Below are positions 45,191-54,177 of a stretch of 64,000 bases of DNA, piece by piece. Origin of the DNA: Actinopolymorpha rutila (GTDB taxonomy: Bacteria > Actinomycetota > Actinomycetes > Propionibacteriales > Actinopolymorphaceae). Both the position numbers and the translations under genes were made by a program. How positions within the stretch are numbered: the stretch's first letter is position 1; every line of letters begins with the position of its first letter. The notes beneath the pieces were generated by a model that did no database searches, had not been told where the DNA came from, and worked only from the letters and a program-made list of their open reading frames with translations. Location: the NCBI RefSeq assembly GCF_013407855.1, contig NZ_JACBZH010000001.1, positions 248,001 through 312,000 on the forward strand. Reading direction: 5' to 3'.

Positions 45191-45263
45191 TCCCAACCAA
45201 TCAGGTGCAGATCCGGGTCATCACCGATTGCCCCGAACTGCTCCGCAGCGGTCAACTACGTAT

Positions 45264-45719
45264 GTGTCCATCACCCGACCACTCCTCTCCGAGCCGGAAG
45301 CGCGAGCCCGGACAGCCAAGGCACTTATCGCCGGCGCTGTCGCGCTCGCAGCTTGGGCCATCTACCTCGGCGCTTCACTGCCACCCGGACCGCACCACTC
45401 CTGGTCATCGACCTGGACCGGGCTCGACAATCTTGCTCTCACATGGGCCGGACTCGATGGCATCGAGTGCATCGCGCTCACCACCCTTGGAGTCGCGATG
45501 CTCCTGGATCGACCGCTCCTCGCATCCGTCACGGGCCTGTTGGCTCTCCCCGTGTTCGCCCTCGATGCCTGGTTCGACGTGATGACGAGTCTGACCCGCG
45601 GCGAACTCGATGCCGCGCTCGCCATGGCGGCGCTCGCGGAGATTCCCCTGGCCCTGCTGCTCGCGCTCATAGCAAGACACGAAATGGCCCGTGCCGTCTC
45701 GGCTCTTTCGCCGACCTGA
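45264..45719 (+). CDS. Hypothetical four-helix membrane protein
   Basis: A 151-residue protein with four predicted membrane helices: ALIAGAVALAAWAIYLG, GIECIALTTLGVAMLL, LASVTGLLALPVFAL and MAALAEIPLALLLALIA. No family recognised. The GTG start follows no clear ribosome-binding site. Confidence 0.6.
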   Translation: MSITRPLLSEPEARARTAKALIAGAVALAAWAIYLGASLPPGPHHSWSSTWTGLDNLALTWAGLDGIECIALTTLGVAMLLDRPLLASVTGLLALPVFALDAWFDVMTSLTRGELDAALAMAALAEIPLALLLALIARHEMARAVSALSPT

Positions 45720-46599
45720 CGCACACGCCGCCGACCCGATCCAACAGGATTTGCATGCCGGCACCCGACAAGGGCGTTACGCGTCGCTACGCGATGGCCT
45801 CCGGCCACCCTTGACCCCGGACACCACCAGGGCTGGTTATTGGGTAGGTGGCTCTCCCCTGTCCAACTGCCCCTTTCCTGCCCCCGCGACCGTCTGGGCG
45901 GCCCTCAGCAACAAGCAGGAATCGCCCCCGCAGCACGCCTGTGGACAGTGCGCTCAGGAGGGCCAAAAGCCAGCCAAGGGCCTTCCGTGCGTAGTGTCAG
46001 AAGCCGCATCGATCACTACCGGACCAAAGGACATGGTGGTCGAGGTTAGCCGCAATCATCTCTTCCCCCGCAGCGGTGACATCTGCTGCAGCGATGTCGC
46101 TCGTATCTCCGACGTCTCCAGCCATTCGCCGAAGGCTGCGTTAGCGTCGCTCACAGGATGGCACGACTTATCGTCCAACTGGTGAACGCTGCGGCCGGGG
46201 GAATTTCCGTCGAGGCTGGGCCTCAGCGTGTATCTGCCCAGGCGTCGTTCTTCGCCGCCACCGCCGGAGTGGGCGATGGCAAGCCGACGCGCGCGATCAC
46301 GAGCGGCGCGCCGGACAACGAAGGATTCGTGGCGCTCGAGCTCGCCGATCTCGTCCATGAACGCACGGTGGTCGTGGACGCGCTGCTTGACGGGACGAGC
46401 ACGCTCGGCCAGCCCCGCCGACATCACCGCCCTGGCCGCCTCGCCAGGCACGATCCGCGGTTACGAAGAGTTGAAACTCGCGAGCGCCGCCGAGTTCCGC
46501 AAGCAGGCGGCCGAGCTTCTCACCCGCATCCAGCGACCCGGCCCGGAGCCCGCGCTGCGCCCCGGGCTGGAGAACCGTGCCCCAGACGACGGTCCTGGG
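45720..46599. other. No intact gene; possible relic sequences
   Basis: Several overlapping frames of 130-200 residues occur, none family-like over its length. At 46411-46545 (plus) a short stretch reads ADITALAASPGTIRGYEELK, resembling the C-terminus of indolepyruvate ferredoxin oxidoreductase-type proteins; a frame change separates it from the sequence before. I treat it as a possible decayed fragment only. Confidence 0.3.
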
Positions 46600-46788
46600 C
46601 TACCGCGACACGCCGACCTCGCCGTCCGGGTCAGGCGTGTAGCAGGTCCACCCGCCCACGCGCTCGCTGAGCGGCTTGTCGCACTGGTCCTCGCTGGACC
46701 CCACCGTCCGGAACGCCACGACGGCCCCGGCCCCGAGGACGACCAGCACGACCAGGGCGATCACTTTGGCTCGTATCGACAATCTCAT
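46600..46788 (-). CDS. Small membrane-anchored protein
   Basis: A 62-residue protein with one N-terminal membrane helix (VIALVVLVVLGAGAVVAF) after a basic start, and a short outside part with two cysteines (DQCDKPLS and GWTCYTPD). AAGGGGAG lies 6 bases before the ATG. No family recognised. It stands out as a credible gene inside a degraded region. Confidence 0.6.
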   Translation of the reverse strand: MRLSIRAKVIALVVLVVLGAGAVVAFRTVGSSEDQCDKPLSERVGGWTCYTPDPDGEVGVSR

Positions 46789-47340
46789 GCGCGCTCCCCT
46801 TCCCACCTGACGCCGGGACGAAAACGGATGTAGTAGCCCCTACCACCGCCTCCGCCGCCGCACGTAGGCCTGTAGCTCTACCGGCGGGGTACCGAGCTTT
46901 GGGGTAATTGTGGGCATCAAGGACGGCTGGGTCGCCCCGCCGGTACCGGCGGGTCTCCAGATACGCCCGCCGGGTCGCGCAGTTGCGCTCCCAAATCTTC
47001 GCCGACGGGGGAGGCGGCCGTGGCCTGCGCGTACGTGTTCCCTTGGTCGCGGTTTCGCAGCTGTCGGGTTCCATCCGCAGCAGTGGGCAGTGGGCAGTAG
47101 GCCTCGTCCAGCAGTTCGGCAACGGAGCTGGCGCCGACACGCTCGGAGGCGGCGAGGACCATCCGAGCCGACGTCCATGCGGACCTCCGGGACGCGGATG
47201 TGGATCGAGTTGCGGGCTGATTCTGACCGGCAGCCACGCCTTTTCAAGAGCAGCGCTCGGCAGAAGCACTTCACCACGAGGCGCGGCATTCCAAGAGTTG
47301 TTTACTGACCCACGCTCCTAGACGCAGACCCAGCAGTAGA
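46789..47340. other. No supported gene
   Basis: Fragments of protein-like sequence occur on the minus strand in different frames (for example NSIHIRVPEVRMDV and SVAELLDEAY, then IWERNCATRRAYLETRRY), suggesting a shattered gene, perhaps a CopG-like DNA-binding antitoxin followed by something else. No frame is open throughout. Confidence 0.35.
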
Positions 47341-47676
47341 TCCGAGCCGGACGAGGCGGTCGCCCTGATCTGCTACACGCCGTGGTCCGGGCCGAGCCCG
47401 TGGATGGAGGCGGGTCCGGTGTTCGTGCACGCCGAGCGGTGCGCGGGCTACCTGACGCCGGACCGCTATCCGGAGAACATGGCCCGGGGCAGGTGCATGT
47501 TCAACACCTTCGACCCAGACGGCAACCGGGCGTACGACCACATCACGTTCGTCTCACCGGGTGATTCCTACGAGGAGACGCTGGCCGAACTGCTGGGCCG
47601 GCCCGAGGTGGCGTTCGTGCACGTCCGCAGCGTCGACGCGGGATGCCTGGCCTTCGAGGCGCGCCCGGTCCGGTAG
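47341..47676 (+). pseudogene. DUF1203 family protein, 5'-truncated
   Basis: Reads EPDEAVALICYTPWSGPSPW then MEAGPVFVHAERCAGYLTPD, the DUF1203 core, and runs to a normal end (FEARPVR). The N-terminal third expected for this family of about 150 residues is missing, and sequence before 47341 is unrelated. ATG 47404 could still make a 90-residue fragment. Confidence 0.65.
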
Positions 47677-47700
47677 GTCTTCCGCCGTACGATCCCGGGC

Positions 47701-48270
47701 ATGCTTCCCACGCTCGACGGGTTCACGCTGGAGTTGGTCCCGCACTGTTCGTCGGTGCCCCGCGAGGGCTGGTCCGGTGAGCACCGGGTCCGTCCCCTCA
47801 GCGAAGAAGGCCATGCGCAGGCCCGCGCCCTGGTGGGTGCGCTCGGCATCGACGTCGATGCGATCTACAGCAGCCCGGCGCTGCGGTGCCGGCAGACGGT
47901 TTCGCCGCTGGCCGATGTCGTCGGCCTGACGGTCATCGAACTGGCCGAACTGGACGAGGCGGCGGGGTTCGGGGAGCCGAGTGAGTGGATCGACGGGATC
48001 TTCGCGCCCGTCGGGATGGCGATCGGTGGCGCGTGGTCGGCCGGCCGTGCGGTGCGGGCCCTTGCCCTGATGGCGCGCAGCCATCCCGGCGGGCGAGTGG
48101 TCGCCAGCTCGCACGGGGACGTCATCCCGGTCTTCCTGTCGCTGGTGGCCGGGATGTACGACCGGCCGCTGCCGGCGGTGGTCGATCGTGGCGGGTGGTA
48201 CCAGCTGCGGTTCGCGACCGGCACCGTGACGCTCACCGGTCACGACCAGGCCGCCACGACCGCGCGCTGA
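47701..48270 (+). CDS. Histidine phosphatase superfamily protein, altered RHG motif
   Basis: A 189-residue member of the phosphoglycerate-mutase-like superfamily. The first catalytic His is kept at residue 15, but the usual LVRHG reads LVPHC, so the phosphate-binding Arg is Pro. Other signatures remain: IYSSPALRCRQT near residue 58 and ASSHGDVIP near residue 138. It may be a divergent phosphatase or a non-catalytic relative. The stop lies 17 bases before the first IS1380 copy. Confidence 0.75.
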   Translation: MLPTLDGFTLELVPHCSSVPREGWSGEHRVRPLSEEGHAQARALVGALGIDVDAIYSSPALRCRQTVSPLADVVGLTVIELAELDEAAGFGEPSEWIDGIFAPVGMAIGGAWSAGRAVRALALMARSHPGGRVVASSHGDVIPVFLSLVAGMYDRPLPAVVDRGGWYQLRFATGTVTLTGHDQAATTAR

Positions 48271-48287
48271 GAACGGGGTCCACTTAG

Positions 48288-49970
48288 CCCGGATTCACCG
48301 ATGGGCGTGGTGGTGTGAGCGTGGCGTGAGGAGCGGATGCCCTTGTGTGTTGGAGGATCGGACTTGTCGAAGGTCGAAACTCTGGCACTACGAAGGGCAT
48401 CCGCAAGATGCAACTGTCTCACACGTTCGCGGCGACTTCGGCGGTGTTCGACGAGCCGAATCTGGTGTCGTCGGCAGGCCTGGTCCCGGTGATGGGGCTG
48501 GCGGAGTCGGCTGGGTTGGCCGACCTTGTCGATGCATGTCTGAGCGTGCCGACCGATAAAGGTGCCAACGCCGGCTCGAAGGTGGCGTCGCTGGTGGGTG
48601 GGATGGTCGCCGGGGCGGACAGCATCGACGACATGGCGCTGCTCCGCCATGGTGGGATGGGCCGGGTCTTCACCGGCACCTATGCGCCGTCGACGCTGGG
48701 GTCGTTCCTGCGCTCGTTCACCTTCGGCCACGTCCGCCAGCTCGATGCGGTCGCCTCGCGGCTGCTGACCGGGCTGGCGACCAGGACGCCGCTGGTGGCC
48801 GGGATCAACGGCATCAATGACTACGCGGTCGTCGACATCGACGACACGATCGTCGAAGTCCACGGGTATGCCAAGCAGGGGGCGGGGTTCGGCTACTCCG
48901 GAGTGCGCGGCCTGAACGCCCTGCTGGCCACGCTCACCACCGGGCAGACCGCACCGGTGATCGTGGCGCAGCGGCTCCGCAAAGGCTCCTGCGGCTCCGC
49001 ACGCGGCGCGAAACGCCTGGTTCGTGACGCGTTGAAGACCGTGAAGACCCTCCGAGGCGCCGGCACCGAAGAGTCGTCTGCGGCCCCTGTGCTCGTGCGG
49101 GCGGACTCGGCGTTCTATGGCCGGCCCACCATCGCCGCCGCTGTCGGCGCGGGCGCGCAGGTGTCGGTCACCGTCCGCCTGGACACGCCCGTGAAGAAGG
49201 CCATCGCCACCATCGCTGACGACGCGTGGCACACGATCGAGTACCCGCACGCGGTCTATGACGAGACCACCGACTGCTGGATCTCCCGGGCTCAGGTCGC
49301 AGAGCTACCGTTCACCGCCTTCAGCGGGAAGAAGAAGGCCGACCAGGTGCCCGGCCGGCTGGTGGTCCGCCGCATCCCCGACCTCAACACCACACCCGGG
49401 CAGGACGGCCTGTTCGACGTGTGGCGGTTCCACGCCTTCTTCACCACCGTGCCCACCCAGGCGATGGACACCGTGACCGTGGACAAGACCCACCGAGCCC
49501 ACGCGATCATCGAACAAGTCCATGCCGACCTGAAGAACTCAGCCCTGGCGCACCTGCCCTCGGGCCGGTTCGCCGCGAACGCCGCCTGGCTCGTCCTGGC
49601 CGTGATGGCGTTCAACCTGACCCGCGCCGCGGCCACTCTCACCGGGCCGGCGCTGGCCCGCGCGACCACGGCCACGATCCGCCGCAAGCTGATCGCCGTC
49701 CCCGCACGCATCGCGCACTCCGCCCGACGGATCACGCTGCACCTGCCGACCGCCTGGCCGTGGGAAACCGCGTGGACACGCCTGTTCACCCACGCCTGCG
49801 GGCCACCCACCCCGGCAACAACCTGACCACCCAGCCTCCTACGGCGCGAACCGGAACCCCGAACGTGGACACCTGGCAACCAGGCCAGGCGAAAGCGCCT
49901 GCCCCCAACCACAGCCCAGCAGCAACGCGCCCCCGGAAACGATCACCTACAGCCCATCGGTGGATTCGGG
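48288..49970 (+). mobile_element. IS1380-family insertion sequence, copy 1
   Basis: 1,683 bases, as far as I can compare identical to copy 2 at 55812. Terminal inverted repeats: CCCGGATTCACCGATGGG at the left and the complement of CCCGAATCCACCGATGGG at the right (2 mismatches in 18). CTTAG flanks both ends as a direct repeat, possibly the target duplication, but the same CTTAG also flanks copy 2. One transposase gene fills the element. Confidence 0.88.
48408..49826 (+). CDS. IS1380-family transposase, copy 1
   Basis: A 472-residue DDE transposase. Acidic residues are in VVDIDDTIVEVHGYAKQG (near residue 140), VRADSAFYG (near 228) and the late IIEQVHADLKNSALAHLPSG (near 368) with FAANAAWLVLAVMAFNL after it, the IS4/IS1380 Y-x-x-E-type end. 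The frame is open further upstream (to 48345), but ATG 48408 (MQLSHTFAATS) is the likely start. The gene is intact, so the element could be active. Confidence 0.92.
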   Translation: MQLSHTFAATSAVFDEPNLVSSAGLVPVMGLAESAGLADLVDACLSVPTDKGANAGSKVASLVGGMVAGADSIDDMALLRHGGMGRVFTGTYAPSTLGSFLRSFTFGHVRQLDAVASRLLTGLATRTPLVAGINGINDYAVVDIDDTIVEVHGYAKQGAGFGYSGVRGLNALLATLTTGQTAPVIVAQRLRKGSCGSARGAKRLVRDALKTVKTLRGAGTEESSAAPVLVRADSAFYGRPTIAAAVGAGAQVSVTVRLDTPVKKAIATIADDAWHTIEYPHAVYDETTDCWISRAQVAELPFTAFSGKKKADQVPGRLVVRRIPDLNTTPGQDGLFDVWRFHAFFTTVPTQAMDTVTVDKTHRAHAIIEQVHADLKNSALAHLPSGRFAANAAWLVLAVMAFNLTRAAATLTGPALARATTATIRRKLIAVPARIAHSARRITLHLPTAWPWETAWTRLFTHACGPPTPATT

Positions 49971-50676
49971 CTTAGCGGCAGCAATCACCGGGGTGGGTGC
50001 AGTCCTAGCCGAGCTGCTTACGCTGTCCAACCGCGTTGTGAGCGGTGCACTGCAGCTCGCCGCGGGCGTCCTGGTCGCCATCGTTTTCGTTGACCTGCTA
50101 CCGCCTGCGGTGAGGGGCCTGGTGCTGGGTCGAGTCGTGCTCGCGTTCTTTGTTGGAAGCGCCCTCTTCGTGGCCTTCGACTACGCCTCGGCATGGCACA
50201 CCGCCAGACGTGGGAAGGACGAGGCGTCTACCGGCTCGGCCGGCCTGTTCGTGGGTGTCGTTGGTGACTTCCTCATCGATGCAGTCGTCATCGGCATCGG
50301 GGCGGCCCTCGACTTGGGCACCGGACTACTCCTGGCGACCGGAATGGCTATCGCCCAGGCACCACTGGCCTTCGTCGCCATCGCAACCGCCAAGGCTCAG
50401 GGGATGCCCACCAACCGGCGTCGATTACTGATCGCGGCTTTCTTCGCGATCATCCTGGTGGGCGTACTGCTTGGATACCTGGTGCTGCAGAACCAGTCCG
50501 AGACCGTCATCTTGACGCTGACCGCGGCCAGCGGGGGCTTTCTGATCACCGCCGTGGCCGAGATCATGGTCCCTGACGCGATCAGGTTTCTCGAACGGAA
50601 GGGCCCTAGCCTCACGCCGATCTGGTTCACCATCGGCCTTACCGGCATGGCCCTGTTCAAGCTCACCAGCAAATGA
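49960..50676 (+). CDS. ZIP-like membrane protein beginning within the IS end
   Basis: A 238-residue protein with about seven membrane helices; VAIVFVDLLPPAVRG near the front, GDFLIDAVVIGIGAAL in the middle and FLITAVAEIMVPDAIRF near the end suggest a ZIP-type metal transporter lacking the classical HNxxEG. The GTG start and first four residues lie in the right inverted repeat of IS1380 copy 1, so the original N-terminus has been replaced. No matching N-terminal part occurs on the other side of the element. Confidence 0.55.
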   Translation: MDSGLAAAITGVGAVLAELLTLSNRVVSGALQLAAGVLVAIVFVDLLPPAVRGLVLGRVVLAFFVGSALFVAFDYASAWHTARRGKDEASTGSAGLFVGVVGDFLIDAVVIGIGAALDLGTGLLLATGMAIAQAPLAFVAIATAKAQGMPTNRRRLLIAAFFAIILVGVLLGYLVLQNQSETVILTLTAASGGFLITAVAEIMVPDAIRFLERKGPSLTPIWFTIGLTGMALFKLTSK

Positions 50677-51052
50677 CCTCCCCAGTCGTGCTGGATAGCC
50701 GTCGAGGCGCAGCCCGCGCCTCCACGTCTGTCCGGGGGGTGCCTCTCCCAGCGGTCGGTCAGCTTGCCCACACCCTGCTCAGGTTCTGGGTACGCCGCTT
50801 GCGGTGGCCGTCCGATGGGAGGGCACCCGGATGAGACCTCCCACAAGGGGCTAAGCGTCAAGACTGCTGATCGGCCCGGTCTGACCCTGCCTTGCAAAGG
50901 ACCGTTGAGGTCTCAGACTGCCGTGAGGGTCGATCCTCGCAGTGTCCCGACCCCGCCGGCATGACCGTCGTTGACCGCTGCGGACCGTGATCGGCCCTGG
51001 CTTGGGGCACGCGGAGGGCACGCGACTTTTGTCGGAAGGGCAGGAGTTGCCG
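50677..51052. other. Intergenic, nothing recognised
   Basis: 376 bases between convergent genes; no credible frame, RNA or repeat. Confidence 0.5.
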
Positions 51053-51616
51053 TTACACGGTTCGAAGCCAGGCGTCGGCGGCGGTGAGCAGCCCATCAAT
51101 CCATGGCACGCCCTCACGACGACACCAATCGGCGTTGAATATCGCGTTGTGCGCCTGATACAGCGGCAGTGTCCGATCGAGCCGGGCACGGTCAATGCCG
51201 GTCTCGGGGACGTAGCAGTCCAGGAGGGTGGGCAACACCATCCCCGGCGCCGGGCAGTCAGCGGGACCACCGGCCTGTACCTTCGCAAACTCGAAGACAG
51301 GATCGGCCACGATCGCCCCGCCCCAGTCGACGATGCCGGTCACCACGCCGCTGTCGGGGTCGACGAACGTCTCACATCCAGTGAGATCGCCGTGCACCAG
51401 GCTCCCCCGGTCGATCACCGGTGTGGCCTCCTCGAACACCTTGATCGCCATCGTCCGAAAGGCGTCTGTGGCGTGGCCGGCCTCGACCAGGGCGTCCAGA
51501 TAGCCGCGTGCTGTCTGCAGGACCCAGGCGGGCCAGGAGCCGCACGTGCCGTGCCCGGCTGCATCCAGTGGACCGAAACCTCTCGGCTGAACTTGGTGCA
51601 GCCTGGCCAAGCAGCG
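51053..51616 (-). pseudogene. Aminoglycoside phosphotransferase-like protein, C-terminal part
   Basis: Continues an APH-family kinase whose N-lobe is at 53027-53377. It begins LARLHQVQPRGFGPLD and holds the catalytic loop LVHGDLTGCETFVD and the metal-binding IVDWGGAIVADPVFEFAK, then the usual helical end. It was cut off from its N-terminal half by the IS256-family element at 51617-53026. Substrates of such kinases include aminoglycosides, macrolides and sugars; none can be named here. Confidence 0.88.
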
Positions 51617-53026
51617 GTCAAGTCCATTGGCGTGGTGTAGCGGTCGTGTCGCGTGATCCTCTTGGTGGTTAGGCGCTGAGCGCCTTGAGGTCGGTGTCGG
51701 TCACCTCCTCGGTCTCGGTGGCGCGGGCTTTGGCGAGGAGGTCCAGGCCGAGGTAGCGGCGGCCTTCGATCCATTCGTCGTGTTGTTCGGCGAGGACGGC
51801 TCCGACGAGGCGGATGAGGGAGTTGCGGTCGGGGAAGATCCCGACGACGTCGGTGCGGCGGCGGATCTCGCGGTTGAGGCGTTCTTGGGGGTTGTTGGAC
51901 CAGATCTGTCGCCATAGCTGCTTGGGGAAGCCGGTGAACGCCAGCACGTCGGTCCGGGCGGCCTCGAGGTGGTCGGCGACCTTGGGTAGCTTGTCGGCCA
52001 GGGCGTCCAGGACGCGGTTGAACTGGTCGTGGACCGCGGCGGTGTCGGGCTGGTCATAGACCGAGTGCAGCAGCGTCCGCACCCACGGCCAGGACGCCTT
52101 CGGGGTCACGGCCATGAGGTTGGCGGCGTAGTGGGTGCGGCACCGTTGCCAGCCCGCGCCCGGGAGTGTGGCGCCGATCGCTGCGACCAGACCTGCGTGG
52201 GCGTCAGAGGTCACCAGGCCCACGCCGGACAGGCCGCGGGCGACCAGGCCGCGCAGGAATCCCAGCCAGCCGGCGCCGTCTTCGGCGGAGGTGACGTCGA
52301 TGCCGAGGATCTCTCGGTGTCCGTCGGCGTTGACACCGGTCGCGACGAGTGCGTGCACCCCGACGACCCGGCCGCCCTCTCTGACCTTCAGCACCAGGGC
52401 GTCCATCGCGACGAACGTGTACGGACCTTGATCGAGGGGGCGGGTGCGGAACGCCTCGACCTGCTCGTCCAGCTCCGCCGCCATCACGCTCACTTGTGAC
52501 TTGGACAGGCGGGTGATGCCGAGTTGTTCGACGAGTTTCTCCATCCGCCGCGTCGATACCCCGAGCAGGTAGCAGGTGGCCACCACCGACGTCAGGGCCC
52601 GTTCGGCCCGGCGTCGCCGTTCCAGCAGCCAGTCCGGGAAGTACGAACCGGAGCGGAGCTTGGGGATCGCGACATCGATCGTGCCGGTACGGGTGTCGAA
52701 GTCGCGGTGACGGTAGCCGTTACGGGAGTTGGTGCGGTCCGGGCTGGGCTGACCGTAGGGGGCGCCGCAGACCGCGTCGACTTCGGCACCCATCAGGGCG
52801 TCGATGAACGTCGACAGCAGGTCGCGCAGCAGGTCCGGCGACGCAGCAGCCAGCTGTTCGTGCAGGAACCGGTCAGGGGTCATACTGGGCTTGGCGGTCA
52901 TCGCGTAGGTCTCCTTGAGCTTGAGCGGGAACTCAGTTCGAAGGATCACGCGATGACCGCCCTTACGCGTCTACGACACGCCCATCAACAAGGCGCCTGC
53001 GGTACACCACTCTGCTGGACGCCACT
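51617..53026 (-). mobile_element. IS256-family insertion sequence inside a phosphotransferase gene
   Basis: 1,410 bases, flanked by the 9-bp direct repeat CAAGCAGCG (51608-51616 and 53027-53035), in agreement with the 8-9 bp duplications of this family. Imperfect inverted ends share GTGGTGTA.CG (left GTCCATTGGCGTGGTGTAGC, right complement GTCCAGCAGAGTGGTGTACC). Removing the element and one repeat joins the host gene in frame (351 + 555 = 906 bases). Confidence 0.92.
51669..52904 (-). CDS. IS256-family (Mutator) transposase
   Basis: A 411-residue intact transposase: GEVDAVCG-type start (MGAEVDAVCGAPYGQPSPDR), NSRNGYRHRDFDTRTG, DDE Asp in FVAMDALVLKVREG, Asp in LVTSDAHAGLVAAIG, Glu in SNNPQERLNREIRRRT and the CRTHYAANL motif. 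ATG 52904 has AGGAGA 8 bases before it. It differs from the decayed IS256 relative at 42.9 kb, so the two are different members of the family. Confidence 0.95.
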   Translation of the reverse strand, partial: AMTAKPSMTPDRFLHEQLAAASPDLLRDLLSTFIDALMGAEVDAVCGAPYGQPSPDRTNSRNGYRHRDFDTRTGTIDVAIPKLRSGSYFPDWLLERRRRAERALTSVVATCYLLGVSTRRMEKLVEQLGITRLSKSQVSVMAAELDEQVEAFRTRPLDQGPYTFVAMDALVLKVREGGRVVGVHALVATGVNADGHREILGIDVTSAEDGAGWLGFLRGLVARGLSGVGLVTSDAHAGLVAAIGATLPGAGWQRCRTHYAANLMAVTPKASWPWVRTLLHSVYDQPDTAAVHDQFNRVLDALADKLPKVADHLEAARTDVLAFTGFPKQLWRQIWSNNPQERLNREIRRRTDVVGIFPDRNSLIRLVGAVLAEQHDEWIEGRRYLGLDLLAKARATETEEVTDTDLKALSA

Positions 53027-53377
53027 CAAGCAGCGCGCGATGTCGGGCAAGGTTCGGGGCGCCAACGCCTGGTTCTCGGGCGCCCATTCCACGCCTTCCA
53101 CCTTGGACATCGCGAACCAGTGATTGCCTGGTACTCGAGTGTCGGTACCGGTGGCCAGCACCCTAGGCACTGGGATACCGGCCTCGCGGGCAAGGCCGAT
53201 CGTGGTCACTTCCGCGCGGACGTCCGCGTCACCGGCCGCCTTGGCGAACACCACGCCCGCCGGTGTGGTCGCACCGACCACCACCCTCGGCCCCCAAACT
53301 TCGGGAAACTCAACGGTCTCCGGCTCGCCAAACGCCTCGCGTAACACGTCAACAATCGCCTGCTGATCCGGCGTCAT
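53027..53377 (-). pseudogene. Aminoglycoside phosphotransferase-like protein, N-terminal part
   Basis: The N-lobe of the kinase completed at 51053: MTPDQQAIVDVLREAFGEP start, beta strands with RVVVGATTPAGVVFAKAAGD (the ATP-anchoring Lys), AREAGIPVPRVLATG, and WFAMSKVEGVEW before TLPDIARCL at the insertion point. An upstream Met in frame (53458) is possible but less family-like. Confidence 0.88.
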
Positions 53378-53586
53378 ACCGAGCGACGCTAGGCAGCTCA
53401 GGGGCCGGCCTGCAAACGCATTTCCCACCATCCTCACGCGCTTCCGCGGGTAGTGCACTCAACGGTGACGCTCCTCTGCCGCAGCGAACCAGATCTAGCT
53501 ACGCGTGATCCGCGCAATGTGTGTTGCCGAGGCGTCAGGTCTCCTGGCATGCTCGCGAGCCGGAATCGTCGAGGATAGGAGCAGCG

Positions 53587-54177
53587 ATGGGGATCGTGAG
53601 GTGCGACGTCACCGTGTCCCTTGACGGGTGCATGGCGGCTTCTGGGCAGACCCTGGAGAATCCCATGGGTGAGGGCGGCATGCGGACCATGGCATGGCAT
53701 GACTCCGAACCGGACGCGTCTCCCTTCACCGGCACCCCGAACCCCACGGGAGCGTTCGTGATGGGGCGGAACATGTTCGGCCCGGACAGAGGTGAGTGGG
53801 ACCTGTCCTGGCGCGGGTGGTGGGGTGAGGAGCCGCCGTATCACGCCCCGGTGTACGTGCTCAGCCACCACGCGCGCGAGCCATTGCCGATGAAGGGCGG
53901 CACGACGTTTCACTTCGTCACCGACGGCATTGAGTCCGCACTGGAACAGGCACGCAAGGCGGCCGATACCGACGACGTGCAGATCGCCGGCGGCGCTAGC
54001 ACGGTGCGGCAATATCTCAGGGCCGGGCTGCTGGAGGAACTGGTGCTGCACGTCGCGCCGGTAACAGTGGGCGGCGGCGAACGACCGCTGGACGATGTTG
54101 GGGCCCTGGACTTCGATCTCGTCGCCATTGCCTCGGGTCCAGCAGTGACACACCTGAAGTACCGGCCCACGCGATAG
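53587..54177 (+). CDS. Dihydrofolate reductase-family protein (RibD C-terminal type)
   Basis: A 196-residue reductase-fold protein: VTVSLDGCMAASGQTLENPM at the start, AFVMGRNMFGP near residue 58, YVLSHHAREPL, the NADPH motif VQIAGGASTVRQYLRAGLLEEL near residue 137 and VAPVTVGGGERPL. This family includes many plasmid or island-borne homologues of RibD of uncertain substrate. The ATG has GGAG ahead; it is an intact cargo gene. Confidence 0.85.
   Translation: MGIVRCDVTVSLDGCMAASGQTLENPMGEGGMRTMAWHDSEPDASPFTGTPNPTGAFVMGRNMFGPDRGEWDLSWRGWWGEEPPYHAPVYVLSHHAREPLPMKGGTTFHFVTDGIESALEQARKAADTDDVQIAGGASTVRQYLRAGLLEELVLHVAPVTVGGGERPLDDVGALDFDLVAIASGPAVTHLKYRPTR

Noticed and set aside
46056..46451. 131-codon minus-strand frame
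   Set aside because: Composition looks like a shadow and there is no ribosome-binding site or family resemblance.
48240..49250. Open frames antisense to the IS1380 transposases, also at 55026-56774
   Set aside because: Identical in both copies only because the elements are identical; Arg/Gly/His-rich shadow composition and no family match.
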